50,334 nt of DNA from JADFRD01 sp964491015 (lineage in GTDB: Bacteria > Fidelibacterota > Marinisomatia > Marinisomatales > TCS55), in the NCBI GenBank assembly GCA_964491015.1, contig CAZBEY010000007.1, forward strand, positions 1 through 50,334. The letters run 5' to 3'. Below are positions 16,503-26,566 of this stretch, one piece after another. A model generated the notes under the pieces. It saw only the letters and a list, made by a program, of their open reading frames with translations, did no database searches and had not been told where the DNA came from. Every line of letters begins with the position of its first letter. The stretch's first letter is position 1. Position numbers and translations under genes: made by a program.

Positions 16503-19500
16503 TTTATTACCGCGAATTTACCGACCTTTGAATCACCAGTGATGTTTGATTCGATGTGATAAATATACATGCCTGCCGCTATCTCCAGATCTTCCCTTGT
16601 CAACATGTCCCAATGAACAATGCCGTTTTCAGGCTCATTATTTACTTCCAACTTATCAATTAAAACACCGCTGACTGTGAAAATATAAATCGTGCACTCA
16701 GCAGGTATATGAGTAAACATTATCTTACGGCGCTGATTTAAAAAAGGATTGGCTACCGCCTCCTCCATCATGTTCGTCATAACATAAGGATTGGGGACAA
16801 CTTTAATATTTTCCATCTCATTTGTTAATGCTTTCGCATCCAGTGAGTCTGTTGAGGAAACAGAAAAGCGAATTGAGTCCGTTGAGAAAAAGGGTCTTCT
16901 CCAGGTCAACGAATAAACGTCTCCTGCGTCCGGGTATGTATTTTCATTTAAATTACTAAAATCCAGCACAAAAGCCGTGGCCTGCCAACGAGTCAAGGTG
17001 GGCGCACCAACAAGAATCCGATCTTCAAATAAATCTAACGTATCATTGTCGTTCATGTCCTGGACAACTATATCCATGAGCTCAAGATCTCCAAATGATT
17101 CATTCACCACATAGAAATCCAAAGCTGGTGCGACGATTACATCATTCCTTCGAACGGAATTCCCGTTCTCATCTCGTACCCCGGACTGGTTTGTGATAAC
17201 ACCCACATATGCTGAATCTTCTCCGGTAAAAATGATTTTATAGTCCCAGGGAATAGAACGTCCACCCTCGACAGAAGGAATAACATTCAAATACCCACTG
17301 CCTGTTATCCACCCGGAATTGCCGTAATCAAAAACCGCCGTTTCCACATCTTGTTGGATGAGAAGTTGAATGCCATCAAACGGATCTGTCTCCACCTCCT
17401 CGTACGTTTTCAATGACCAGTATTCAAGAGTATCATCGTAGGATAGGTTATTACCGATATAACTATCAGGATTCTCCTGATAGACAAGTTTGTAATCTTC
17501 CGTGGCATCGTAGACCGAGAAACTATTGGTTGTGTACAACATGCCTCTGTCATAATTACTGACAGTTGAGATAGTGTCTATGCCGAAAGTCAGCACATAC
17601 TCGTGCTCGGACTTCAAACTTTTGCTGGCCATAATTTGGGGATTGACACCGCCTGTCCCGATTGAGCGCTGTGTTGTGTCTATTTGAATTTCTGATGGTA
17701 CATAACCGGCTGCTTGTCCATGAGGCATAACGATGGCCACATTTTGGCCAATAAAGCGAACATCCTCAGCTTCATCCAGTTCGACAATCACGTTATTTTC
17801 CGAAGGCGTAATGCCGGGACCAATGTCCGGAGCTCCATAATCGTACGCTACGATAGCATAATAATAGGTACGTCCATTTTGTACTGTTTTATCAATAAAA
17901 GCATGTGTGATGCCTGAGTCAGTGCCTAAATAATATCCAGCACCGTTGACCAACCCGAAATCAGTGAATCCGTGCAGATCATCAACCAAGTCACATTGAA
18001 AAATTGGTTTCTTAAACATAGGTGTGCCAAAACCATCAGTAATCACTTCTGAATCTGAAAAATATTTATCTGTCGATCGAAATACTTTATATCCTTCAAA
18101 ATCATTTACATTACCAACAAAAGGATCCCGGGTTCTGGTATCGGCCATATTATCCCATGTCAAGATCACTTCGCCGTCACCGGGGGTTGCTGCTAACGTT
18201 GGCATTTTCGGAGGTTGGGCAAAGCGGTAATCCTTTTCATAAATGATCTGGACGATGCGTTTGAGTTCATACAAGGCAGGGGAGGTATGTTCCGGAGAAT
18301 TCAATCCGGCCAAGGCATCGTAGGAATGCAATTCTGACATAGAAATTCGTTCCACACGTCCCTGGAACAGGGGGAAAGGACCTGATGCGAAAACCTCTAC
18401 CAGATTAGAAATGTTTCCTTCAAACTCTTCCAGGCTGTCCTCTCCAATAACTTCCCACATTGCTTTATCATTTTTAAACCAATATGTTTCATTACTGGGG
18501 GCGTGGCTGGGGATAGGAAACATTTTGAATGCGGTTAATCCAATCATATCAGATTCCGAAACATCGGTGGCATTGAAATCCGGTTCAGACCCAATTCCTT
18601 CTACATAGTCGGGGCGGTGATTGCATTCGGAACCATCCAAATCCGGACCGGTATAGTTCAATTCATTAGGACCGACACCATCAACCCCGACATCATCACC
18701 TGTAAATTCACTGACCTGATAAATACCGTCCCCATTAGCATCATTTCCATCTTCCCAGTCCTGGTCTTCATCAGCATCCCAGTGGTCCACAAGGTCTTCC
18801 AAATTCAATTTATAAAACTCAAGAAATGCATCAATATTTTGAATCCCCTCGGTGGGTCCGATAATACTCTCTGCTTCATTATCTCTCAGTTCATCAACCA
18901 AGCCATCATTGTCATTATCCTTATTATCATATCCGATACCAGGACTTTCCAAATAGGCAAAACCCATAACTCCGGTTGGTTTTCCACCGGCACCAATACC
19001 ATTGATGTCCCAGGAATAAGACATATCTATTTCTGTATTAAAATATCCCAAATCATCGGAACCATCATCACCAATACCATTGTCAACCCAGTAGCCAAAA
19101 GCCACTTCTCTCAGATCATATTCTGAAATATTAGCAACGGAATATTCCCAGAAAATGGCATCCCTGGCCTGAGGATTGTTCCATTGAAATCCCCGTACTT
19201 CAACTCGTAGACCAAGGCCTCCCCATGGAACGCCAGGCTGCAGAGTCACATCCGGGCGTAAATCACCGACGAATTTTCCGGGGCGGGGATAATATTTGAC
19301 GAAATCTTGGATGCCAAGATTTTCCTGGTCCTGGGCGTCATTTACAACAAAGTATGTTTCCAGGTCAGCATAAGTGACACCTCGACCAAAGCGACCATCC
19401 CATTCACCCGGCCATTTTGTTGTCAAGCCCTGTGCAGGCCAACCGTTTGTGGGCCATGTTTCAGAACGATTACTCATGCCTGGATATTCACCGACTTCAT

Positions 19501-19966
19501 TAAAATAACCGAAGACCGGGAAAAATCCCCACTCAACGGTCCCTGTTGGATCCATGTCCATTTCTTCACGATAGCTCGTTTGTAAATAATTAAGTACATG
19601 ATGATCATTCAGGACAATGTCTACTGGCTCTGTGAGTGGGATTGTATCTACGGTTGCTGGGTCTCCATCATCTGCAATAAATACCTTTGCACCGATGAGC
19701 AAACCGATACCATCGAGCATTTTCAAGCCATCATTATTATTAGGCCAACGGGATACATTGCTTGCCGGCCAATCTGATAGTTCTGTGGTGTTCTGGAAAA
19801 ATAATAATATTCGATTCCCATTCATAAATCCTTCACGCTCTGCTGCAATATCCCCGGCAGGGTCTTCCGGGCCAGTGTAGGGCTTACCCTGACCGAGCAG
19901 AATGTGAGTACAAAAGCAGAATATAAATAAAATTGCACCATTTGTTTTTGAAAATATCATGGTCAA
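16499..19966 (-). CDS. Large secreted protein with T9SS-like tail, TonB-receptor partner
   Basis: An 1155-residue secreted protein of no firmly known function. It has a signal peptide (about 1-25), a long N-terminal region with acidic Ca-binding-like runs (NDNDGLVDE, DADEDQDWEDGNDANGDG), a fibronectin III-like part (about 590-735, around PPKMPTLAATPGDGEVILTW) and a short FlgD-like / T9SS-type tail (VVPNPYV near 1060 to KFAVIK). It overlaps both the TonB receptor gene upstream and the porV-like gene downstream by four bases, so the three are made as a unit. By position it takes the place SusD has in Bacteroidota loci, but no SusD helices or TPR pattern are visible. A role in substrate capture is inference. 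Confidence 0.7.
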   Translation of the reverse strand: MTMIFSKTNGAILFIFCFCTHILLGQGKPYTGPEDPAGDIAAEREGFMNGNRILLFFQNTTELSDWPASNVSRWPNNNDGLKMLDGIGLLIGAKVFIADDGDPATVDTIPLTEPVDIVLNDHHVLNYLQTSYREEMDMDPTGTVEWGFFPVFGYFNEVGEYPGMSNRSETWPTNGWPAQGLTTKWPGEWDGRFGRGVTYADLETYFVVNDAQDQENLGIQDFVKYYPRPGKFVGDLRPDVTLQPGVPWGGLGLRVEVRGFQWNNPQARDAIFWEYSVANISEYDLREVAFGYWVDNGIGDDGSDDLGYFNTEIDMSYSWDINGIGAGGKPTGVMGFAYLESPGIGYDNKDNDNDGLVDELRDNEAESIIGPTEGIQNIDAFLEFYKLNLEDLVDHWDADEDQDWEDGNDANGDGIYQVSEFTGDDVGVDGVGPNELNYTGPDLDGSECNHRPDYVEGIGSEPDFNATDVSESDMIGLTAFKMFPIPSHAPSNETYWFKNDKAMWEVIGEDSLEEFEGNISNLVEVFASGPFPLFQGRVERISMSELHSYDALAGLNSPEHTSPALYELKRIVQIIYEKDYRFAQPPKMPTLAATPGDGEVILTWDNMADTRTRDPFVGNVNDFEGYKVFRSTDKYFSDSEVITDGFGTPMFKKPIFQCDLVDDLHGFTDFGLVNGAGYYLGTDSGITHAFIDKTVQNGRTYYYAIVAYDYGAPDIGPGITPSENNVIVELDEAEDVRFIGQNVAIVMPHGQAAGYVPSEIQIDTTQRSIGTGGVNPQIMASKSLKSEHEYVLTFGIDTISTVSNYDRGMLYTTNSFSVYDATEDYKLVYQENPDSYIGNNLSYDDTLEYWSLKTYEEVETDPFDGIQLLIQQDVETAVFDYGNSGWITGSGYLNVIPSVEGGRSIPWDYKIIFTGEDSAYVGVITNQSGVRDENGNSVRRNDVIVAPALDFYVVNESFGDLELMDIVVQDMNDNDTLDLFEDRILVGAPTLTRWQATAFVLDFSNLNENTYPDAGDVYSLTWRRPFFSTDSIRFSVSSTDSLDAKALTNEMENIKVVPNPYVMTNMMEEAVANPFLNQRRKIMFTHIPAECTIYIFTVSGVLIDKLEVNNEPENGIVHWDMLTREDLEIAAGMYIYHIESNITGDSKVGKFAVIK

Positions 19967-22641
19967 AATTCCACGCCAAGAATCACTTTAAATTCACGGG
20001 GTGCCGAAAACATACTTGGATTCTCTACTCTATCAATAAATTCATTGAAATTACTGCGATGACCTGCAATATCTGTTGCCTGGATAACGGAAGTATAGGC
20101 CCGTCCAGTCGTACCATTCACATCATTTTCATTGAGTTTGTCAAATACGTTGTAACAGACCAATTCCACTTTGGCATTTAAATTGGAAAAAAGATTAAAT
20201 GAGCGATGTGCAGAAACATCGACAGAATAGTTTTCGGGTTTAATATCATTGTTGGGATAGAGGTTTATCCGGGATAAAACACTTTCACTTAAAGGAGAGA
20301 AGGTATAAGGCGTGCCTGAGTTATAAAAGCCGGTAAAGGTCATACCGCCATTTTTAAAACTCAGGTTTATAGTGGTATTCAAAGTGTGGCGTTGATCCCA
20401 GCTCATGGGAATAAACCTGTTGACTGGATCCATGCTGTCTCCAGCACGATCAAAAGTCATTAGTGGGTGATCTGCATTACCACGGGTGTACATCAACGTA
20501 TAGTTTATATTACTTTTGATGTTTCCCCATGCCATATCCAGCTTAATCTCTAAACCGCGGGCATTTCCGTAATCCTTATTACTTAACAGGGCATACTGAA
20601 TCTGGTTATATGTTGAAACGATCTTACCTGTTAACAAATTATATATATCTCTGTAGAATAATGATACTTCCAGTCCAATATTCCGACTGAGTTCCTGCCA
20701 AAGACCAATCTCAAATGAAATCGTTTTTTCCGGTTTGAGATTCGGGTTTCCCATAATCACAGAATAGTCGCTCGGGGGTACTAAATTTGAATTATTCTGA
20801 TACATGGCCCACATGGGCGGCATTTGGAAAAAATGTCCATAACTGAAATGTAAAACGGCCTGGTTTCCAAGCTGATACGCCAAACCAAACCGGGGGCTAA
20901 GTTGTGTGATGGCCGGGGCATCGAGATATTCTGACATCATAGAATCGGGTAGGATAAGTTGATTTCCTGGATTGCGAGGATCCGATGGGTAGGTTGTTTC
21001 CGGTTCAAAGGAATCATACCTGGCACCAAGATTAATAACCATCTCATCAAATTCCAGCTTATCCTGGATATATAATGCTGTTTCGTATGGTTTGACAGTG
21101 TAAACGTCGCCATAAACAGTTGAATCACCATAAATCACCGGTTCATATGCAATATCAGCGATATCCATTCCAAAATATAAATTGCGGATTTCATGCCACT
21201 CATGGTGGATGTCATGAGTGATATGTTGACCACCCCATTTCAGGCTGTTACGAAAATTGACCTGCCAAACCATATCAAATTTGATAGTATTATCGATTTG
21301 ATTCCGTTCAGAGTGTTCTTTTTGCTGTCCGCCTGTAAAAAAACCAGGCCCATAGTCATTTAGATATCCATCATGGACGTATCGGCTATCCAAGGGATCT
21401 TTAAAAATATAATTGCCGTTGTACGTATCTAATGTGGAGAATTTTAAATCGTAAAACAAATTCGGACTTAACATATGGTTCAAGTGCAAAGTACTCAAAT
21501 TGGAAGTCCGGTGGTCTGCCGATAACCCATCAGGATTATATTTAAAGGAGTGGTTATAATTAAACCAAACATCATCATTGTATGTAAATAAGGCGGAAAG
21601 TCTGATACTGTTACTAGCCTTCAGTGTGATTTTTCCAAAGAAGGATAAATTATCAGATCTATTCATGGGTACGTAGGCACTGTCACCTGTATGTTCGGAA
21701 TACCATAAGGCTGGAATATCACTGCTAAAATCACTAAAGTCATCTACATTAAAGCGGCGAACGCCATTCAAATGGCCGTTGTTATCCTGGATACGAACGT
21801 TGCTGAAGAAAGTTAATGTATTTTTAAATATCGGGCCACCCAGCTGAAACTTTAAATCTGTATTTCGATCCATTTGATAAGGATCCAATCCGATAAAAAC
21901 GTCATCATTACCTGTGATAAAGTTGCTGAGACCCATGGTGGTGGATCCTTCAAATTTATCACCGCCATCGCGAGTAACCATATTCACCACGCCGCTCATG
22001 GCACTTCCGTACTCGGCATTGAATGTGCCGGTGATCACTTCCAGGTCCTTAATGGCTTCCGGTTCAATATCCACTGAACGATATACACCTCCAAATGAAT
22101 CCTTAATGGGAATGCCGTCGACCAGGTACGTTACTTCCGTATCTCGGCCGCCACGAAAATGACCGTTGACGACTCCTGCCTGAAGATTGATGACATCATC
22201 AATGCCTTCAATAACCAAAGCCTCTATGTCATCACCGGATATATTTTTGATGGTTCCGGTCTGATCTTTCTTTTCATATATGCGGTCTACCTGTACCTCA
22301 ACAACATTGCCCTCCAGAACAGTTTGATCCATTTTTACGTCCAGGGTCACTGTACGGTTGGTAGATATCCGCACATCAACTATTTTTACTGTTGTGTAGC
22401 CAATCATCATGACAGAAACAGAATATGTGCCTGGAGGAATATTAATGATGTTGAATCTGCCATCATTCCCAGATGCTGTGCCATATGATGTATTATCAAT
22501 CATCACATTTACACCAAGCAAGGGATCACCGTTTGCCTTATCTGATACGACTCCTGTCAGTTTGCCCGTGGTCTGGGCAACCACTATTGAAGATAAACTA
22601 ACCGCGAGGTAAATGGTAATCGTTTTCAGGTATTTGTGCAT
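19963..22641 (-). CDS. TonB-dependent receptor with carboxypeptidase-like domain
   Basis: An 892-residue outer-membrane receptor. Signal peptide (1-22), an N-terminal carboxypeptidase-regulatory-like domain (about 24-115; GKLTGVVSDKANGDPLLGVNVMI), the plug (about 125-235; TYLVDGIPIKDSFGGVYRS and FNAEYGSAMSGVVNMVTRDGG) and a 22-strand-type barrel ending in FKVILGVEF. It would import oligosaccharides energised by TonB. Its size is that of the shorter, non-SusC type. It heads the nine-gene glucan operon and lies downstream of the strong terminator at 22674-22711. Confidence 0.92.
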   Translation of the reverse strand: MHKYLKTITIYLAVSLSSIVVAQTTGKLTGVVSDKANGDPLLGVNVMIDNTSYGTASGNDGRFNIINIPPGTYSVSVMMIGYTTVKIVDVRISTNRTVTLDVKMDQTVLEGNVVEVQVDRIYEKKDQTGTIKNISGDDIEALVIEGIDDVINLQAGVVNGHFRGGRDTEVTYLVDGIPIKDSFGGVYRSVDIEPEAIKDLEVITGTFNAEYGSAMSGVVNMVTRDGGDKFEGSTTMGLSNFITGNDDVFIGLDPYQMDRNTDLKFQLGGPIFKNTLTFFSNVRIQDNNGHLNGVRRFNVDDFSDFSSDIPALWYSEHTGDSAYVPMNRSDNLSFFGKITLKASNSIRLSALFTYNDDVWFNYNHSFKYNPDGLSADHRTSNLSTLHLNHMLSPNLFYDLKFSTLDTYNGNYIFKDPLDSRYVHDGYLNDYGPGFFTGGQQKEHSERNQIDNTIKFDMVWQVNFRNSLKWGGQHITHDIHHEWHEIRNLYFGMDIADIAYEPVIYGDSTVYGDVYTVKPYETALYIQDKLEFDEMVINLGARYDSFEPETTYPSDPRNPGNQLILPDSMMSEYLDAPAITQLSPRFGLAYQLGNQAVLHFSYGHFFQMPPMWAMYQNNSNLVPPSDYSVIMGNPNLKPEKTISFEIGLWQELSRNIGLEVSLFYRDIYNLLTGKIVSTYNQIQYALLSNKDYGNARGLEIKLDMAWGNIKSNINYTLMYTRGNADHPLMTFDRAGDSMDPVNRFIPMSWDQRHTLNTTINLSFKNGGMTFTGFYNSGTPYTFSPLSESVLSRINLYPNNDIKPENYSVDVSAHRSFNLFSNLNAKVELVCYNVFDKLNENDVNGTTGRAYTSVIQATDIAGHRSNFNEFIDRVENPSMFSAPREFKVILGVEF

Positions 22642-22673
22642 TGGTAGAAAATTTATTAATAGTTGAGAGTAAT

Positions 22674-22711
22674 AAAAAACGGGGGAACAAAAAAATGTTC
22701 CCCCGTTTTTT
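22674..22711 (-). terminator. Strong terminator between SGBP gene and TonB operon
   Basis: A 16-bp perfect stem (AAAAAACGGGGGAACA against TGTTCCCCCGTTTTTT) with a six-base loop. On the minus strand it follows the SGBP stop by seven bases and precedes the TonB receptor ATG by 32 bases. It is symmetric enough to act in both directions. Confidence 0.93.
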
Positions 22712-22718
22712 AAGGAGA

Positions 22719-25253
22719 TTACTTAAGCAGAATCATCTTCCGCGTTTTAACAAATGAACCTGATTCCAATTTGTAGAAATAGACTCCGGACGCCATATTC
22801 GTTGGATTCCAGACAATCTTATGATGTCCTACCGGTAGAGATTCATTGACCAACTCGTCTACCTGTCTACCCAATACATCAAATATCCGCAGTTTCACAT
22901 CCGCTTGTTCTTCGATAGTAAAATGGATATAGGTTACCGGGTTAAACGGGTTTGGATAGTTTTGGCGTAAAGCATATTCAAAAGGAATAATTTCATCATC
23001 AATTGCAACATCGGATTCTCCTATCCAGGTATAAGCCCACTCACCAGGATTATTCCACTGCTGATCTGTGCTAAGATGGGAAAATCCTACATTTCCTTCC
23101 CAACCATCACCATCGTTATCATGGAAATAAATATCGATGGGAATACGCATTCCAGCTATCGGGGTAAAGCTTGCATCTTCACCTCTGGCTGCTAATGTGT
23201 CCAGAGATATTCTTCCTTCAGTAACATAATCCGGATTGAATCCTTCGAAGTAATAATCAGAGGAACCGGGGGCTGACAACACTGAATTGGTTGGGTTATC
23301 CAGTTGTAGAGTAGCCTCATTCATGTAGATAATGTAGTCTGGTTCATCCCCGCGTTTAATGGCATTATGCTTTGCACCACCAATCCAGTCAAATAAGCCG
23401 ATAAAGATCTGGAGAGCGTCTTGGTCCCACCAATTTCCTTCACCAAAATAGTAACTGTCGTCTATTACATCGGCGGCGAAGTAGAGGTAATCTTCATCGA
23501 TCGCCAGGTATACTGTACCAGACAAGTCATTGTCATCATCAACGGCACTACCAGTAGGAACATGACCTATAGTGGGATTAATCACAAAGGGCGTAATGCT
23601 ACTAGCATACCATTCGGATAAATCTCCATCCGCAGCGAAAGTTGAAGGTGGATTCAACGAAATTATGGGAATTCCCATAGCCGTGTTTGTAACTGCAGAA
23701 CTTGCAAAACCTGCATCCCCGGTGTTCTGCGATGCATCAGTGCAGGTTACTGCATAGTACCAGTCTTGGGATTCATCTTCTAACGGCGAATAGAGGTAGT
23801 GAACCGCTGCTTGTGCTCCTTCAAGTACACCCATTGCAACGACATCTACATCAGCTGCAGTGACATCTGTGATTGCAGAGCGACTGGCGTAAACGGAGTA
23901 AGTTTCGCCTTCCTCACCATCATTATCTGTCCATGCGACCATATTATAGTAGGAATACGGTGTAGCAGCCACATTTATAACAGCCGCTGGAGGTTCCAGG
24001 TCTAGTGCTCCCACGTTCATCAGAAACATGTCATCGAAATAATAGTCACAGTTGGAGCCATCCCAACGCGAAGCTACTATAACAGCTGAAACTTGCTCTG
24101 TTCCTGCAGGCATTACAAATTCAGCAGTATGCATAGCCCACTCATCTGTGATCGGCATCATCATGTCACCTGTATCTCCCGTAACGTTGCCATCAGCATC
24201 CTTTCCCTCAATTTTGAAACCACCGAAATCTCCTGCAATGCCGGAAATACTCTTCGCATAACCGCCAAAGCGCCAGGTTTCACCTACAGAGGCTGGAATT
24301 GCATCTTCAGTATAGAAGACTGCCCAAGCAGCGCCATTTTCAACGCCTATATGAACATAGTCTTCACCTCCATGCGCCACTGCTGCATCGGTAACAATAT
24401 CTGCATGGGCCTGGCCAGCACCAGCGTGTACTGATCCCCAGCCAAAGCCATCATCGTTGACATCTGGAGTTTCAAATCCAGAATTGGTTAATGTATTCTT
24501 TGAACCTTTTAGTTTGAAATCATCAAGAATGACTGTTCCTGTAACTACATCTCCTTCACCGGCTCCGCTGACAGAAAATTCAAAACCGATGTTTTTGATG
24601 CTGTGGCTATCAAATTCCTGATCACCACCGGTATGGCCGGCCCAACCTGTATAGGTAAAGTCGGTACCTGCCCAGCTGTCACCTCTGTTTAGAGCGATGT
24701 CAATTGTATGCCATCCAGGTAAGTCATCTAATATGTAGTGAAATGAATAATAGTATTCACCCAAATCGTGATAGGTAGAATCTTCAGGGGCTATTTCATC
24801 ATATTCGCCCAAATTCAACCGTAGATGAACACGTCCTAAGGAATCTTGAGGAACTAGGTTATAGTAAGAAAATGAGAGTGTATCAAACAAAGACCAATCG
24901 TAGACGCCTGAAATCAGGGAATCGGGGAAATAGTGATGAATTTTTGTGTAGCCACCCCAGCCCTCTGAATTATGAATACTGTACTCAAGTTTCATAGCCC
25001 CACTGCCTTCTAAAACAGGGTCGGTAACATAACTCCTGATGATCCATCCAAGGGAAGAATCAGCATTGGTACTGATTGCGTAATGCGCTGCAGTACCTGA
25101 TGCTCCACCTTCCTGGACAGGATTATACCACTCCCAGTAATTTGTATCCGCCGGGGCTTCGTCAAAATTGTTGATTGACGCTTCAATTACCATCTGCCCA
25201 AATATCAACAATGGTAGCAAGAAAATAGAAATAACTGTTATCTTTTTTATCAT
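22719..25253 (-). CDS. Multi-CBM surface glycan-binding protein with T9SS tail
   Basis: An 844-residue secreted protein with no catalytic domain recognised. Signal peptide (1-19), a CBM11-like beta-sandwich (about 20-255), a second CBM4/22-like sandwich (about 256-420, starting LTNSGFETPDVNDDGFGW), a fibronectin III-like domain (about 425-520), a CBM9-like or DOMON-like domain (about 535-745; FAADGDLSEWYAS, DQDALQIFIG) and a T9SS type A tail (about 758-844, RQNYPNPFNPVTYIHF to MILLK). It probably holds glucan at the surface for the enzymes encoded downstream. AAAGGAG sits at 25260-25266, an ideal distance before the ATG, pointing to high expression. It is read divergently from the LacI gene. 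Confidence 0.82.
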   Translation of the reverse strand: MIKKITVISIFLLPLLIFGQMVIEASINNFDEAPADTNYWEWYNPVQEGGASGTAAHYAISTNADSSLGWIIRSYVTDPVLEGSGAMKLEYSIHNSEGWGGYTKIHHYFPDSLISGVYDWSLFDTLSFSYYNLVPQDSLGRVHLRLNLGEYDEIAPEDSTYHDLGEYYYSFHYILDDLPGWHTIDIALNRGDSWAGTDFTYTGWAGHTGGDQEFDSHSIKNIGFEFSVSGAGEGDVVTGTVILDDFKLKGSKNTLTNSGFETPDVNDDGFGWGSVHAGAGQAHADIVTDAAVAHGGEDYVHIGVENGAAWAVFYTEDAIPASVGETWRFGGYAKSISGIAGDFGGFKIEGKDADGNVTGDTGDMMMPITDEWAMHTAEFVMPAGTEQVSAVIVASRWDGSNCDYYFDDMFLMNVGALDLEPPAAVINVAATPYSYYNMVAWTDNDGEEGETYSVYASRSAITDVTAADVDVVAMGVLEGAQAAVHYLYSPLEDESQDWYYAVTCTDASQNTGDAGFASSAVTNTAMGIPIISLNPPSTFAADGDLSEWYASSITPFVINPTIGHVPTGSAVDDDNDLSGTVYLAIDEDYLYFAADVIDDSYYFGEGNWWDQDALQIFIGLFDWIGGAKHNAIKRGDEPDYIIYMNEATLQLDNPTNSVLSAPGSSDYYFEGFNPDYVTEGRISLDTLAARGEDASFTPIAGMRIPIDIYFHDNDGDGWEGNVGFSHLSTDQQWNNPGEWAYTWIGESDVAIDDEIIPFEYALRQNYPNPFNPVTYIHFTIEEQADVKLRIFDVLGRQVDELVNESLPVGHHKIVWNPTNMASGVYFYKLESGSFVKTRKMILLK

Positions 25254-25558
25254 GATTTACTCCTTTATGATTAATTATCTAAACAGTCAAAACTTATGCC
25301 ACAAGGATAAGATAACAAATGGTTGTATTCTTATGTGTTTAAGAGGTTTGAAAAATGATTCAGCGTTGCCACCATGAGCCATCTTTTACTTGCGGTTTAC
25401 TTGCTGGTAGTTCATCAAAAAATGTGAATTCTGTTGAAATATTTTGATGGTTTTTTTGCGTATATCAAGCCTGACTGACCTTTTAATTGAAAGAAATATA
25501 ATTATTATTTCATATATAATGTAATTTTTTTTTATATTTGTGAAAATATTTTTCACAC
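25254..25558. promoter_or_regulatory. Divergent control region between SGBP gene and lacI-type gene
   Basis: 305 bases holding the promoters for the minus-strand glucan locus and the plus-strand lacI-GH3-cotH operon. It contains the perfect operator-like dyad at 25539-25557 and a looser dyad CATCAAAA (25413-25420) / TTTTGATG (25442-25449). No gene is seen here. Confidence 0.7.
25539..25557. promoter_or_regulatory. Candidate LacI-family operator
   Basis: A perfect 19-bp palindrome TGTGAAAA-TAT-TTTTCACA ending one base before the ATG of the lacI-type gene. Its position would let the regulator block its own transcription or translation start and, by looping or a second site, the divergent SGBP promoter. 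Confidence 0.65.
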
Positions 25559-26566
25559 ATGAAACCAAATTTGTCCATAATTGCCGAAAAAACGGGTTAT
25601 TCAATTCCCACCGTATCACGAGTTTTATCCGGAAAGGTGAAGGGCAGTTCCAAGAGCGTTGATAAAATCCTGAGGGCGGCCAGAATGCTGGGCTACAATT
25701 ATGCTCTTCCAGTATATCCCAATTCTGTAGTCCTTCCCAAGATCGTATTGGTAACTGAACATTTTGCAGAAGAATTCTATTCCTGTTTGTACGAGAGCTT
25801 CGACAGAATATCCAGTAAAAGAAATCTTGATTTGAAATTTCAATCTCTTAAATACAGCAATGACATTGTTAACTCTCTAGTACTTATTTCTAAACAAAAT
25901 CATGGCATTATTTTAATGATTCCTTCCCTTACGGTTAAGCAATATGTTGCTATTCAGTCTGTTTTACCAGATTTCCCTATCGTAAATATGGCCCCATCTG
26001 AGAAAATTTCCTTTCCAGCTGTAACCCATGATTCATATGAGGGTGGAAAGCTAGCGGCGGACTGTTTAATTTCTACAGGTTACACATCCTTTGGTTTGAT
26101 ATCAGGACCAAACATTAAGCTGGAGTCCAACTTACGGCGAAGCGGATTTATAGAAGGGCTTAGAAAACATAATTTTGATCTCACCTGGGAATATTCTGGA
26201 GATTATTCATTCAAAGCCGGAGAAAACGCATGCCAGGATCTTTTATCCAAGAACATGAACAAATTAGGTATCTTTGCTGCGAATGACCAGATGGCTTTAG
26301 GATTTATCCATACTGCCTTGGAAAAAGGTCGCAAGATCCCGGGTGACCTGGGGATAGTTGGTTACGATAATATGCCCTATGGACAAGTTTACTATCCCCG
26401 GTTAACAACGATCAATACTGATCTGGATGAGTTGTGCATCACCGCTTTCGACATCATCATTCGCTTAATCCAAAATCCCCTTGAAAAACCCAAACCAACA
26501 ACTACAGTCTTGTCCGTTGACCTCATAGAAAGGAAAACCCATTACTATGAAGCACAAAATCAGTAA
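25559..26566 (+). CDS. LacI-family transcriptional regulator
   Basis: A 335-residue regulator: LacI helix-turn-helix (about 4-50; IAEKTGYSIPTVSRVLSGK and the hinge helix around ILRAARMLGYN) and a periplasmic-binding-protein-like effector domain (about 60-325; GIFAANDQMALGFI and GDLGIVGYDNMPYG are typical). It lies between the glucan-binding/TonB locus and the GH3 gene, so a beta-gluco-oligosaccharide or glucose effector is likely. It overlaps the GH3 start by 20 bases, placing regulator and beta-glucosidase in one transcript. No Shine-Dalgarno is obvious; the operator palindrome occupies that place. Confidence 0.93.
   Translation: MKPNLSIIAEKTGYSIPTVSRVLSGKVKGSSKSVDKILRAARMLGYNYALPVYPNSVVLPKIVLVTEHFAEEFYSCLYESFDRISSKRNLDLKFQSLKYSNDIVNSLVLISKQNHGIILMIPSLTVKQYVAIQSVLPDFPIVNMAPSEKISFPAVTHDSYEGGKLAADCLISTGYTSFGLISGPNIKLESNLRRSGFIEGLRKHNFDLTWEYSGDYSFKAGENACQDLLSKNMNKLGIFAANDQMALGFIHTALEKGRKIPGDLGIVGYDNMPYGQVYYPRLTTINTDLDELCITAFDIIIRLIQNPLEKPKPTTTVLSVDLIERKTHYYEAQNQ

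Noticed and set aside
18617..19126. 169-codon frame opposite the 1155-aa gene
   Set aside because: Antisense shadow of a well-supported secreted protein; no signal or domain of its own.
16499..19966. SusD-like protein
   Set aside because: Position would suit, but there is no lipoprotein signal, no helical repeat pattern, and the protein ends in a sorting-type tail.
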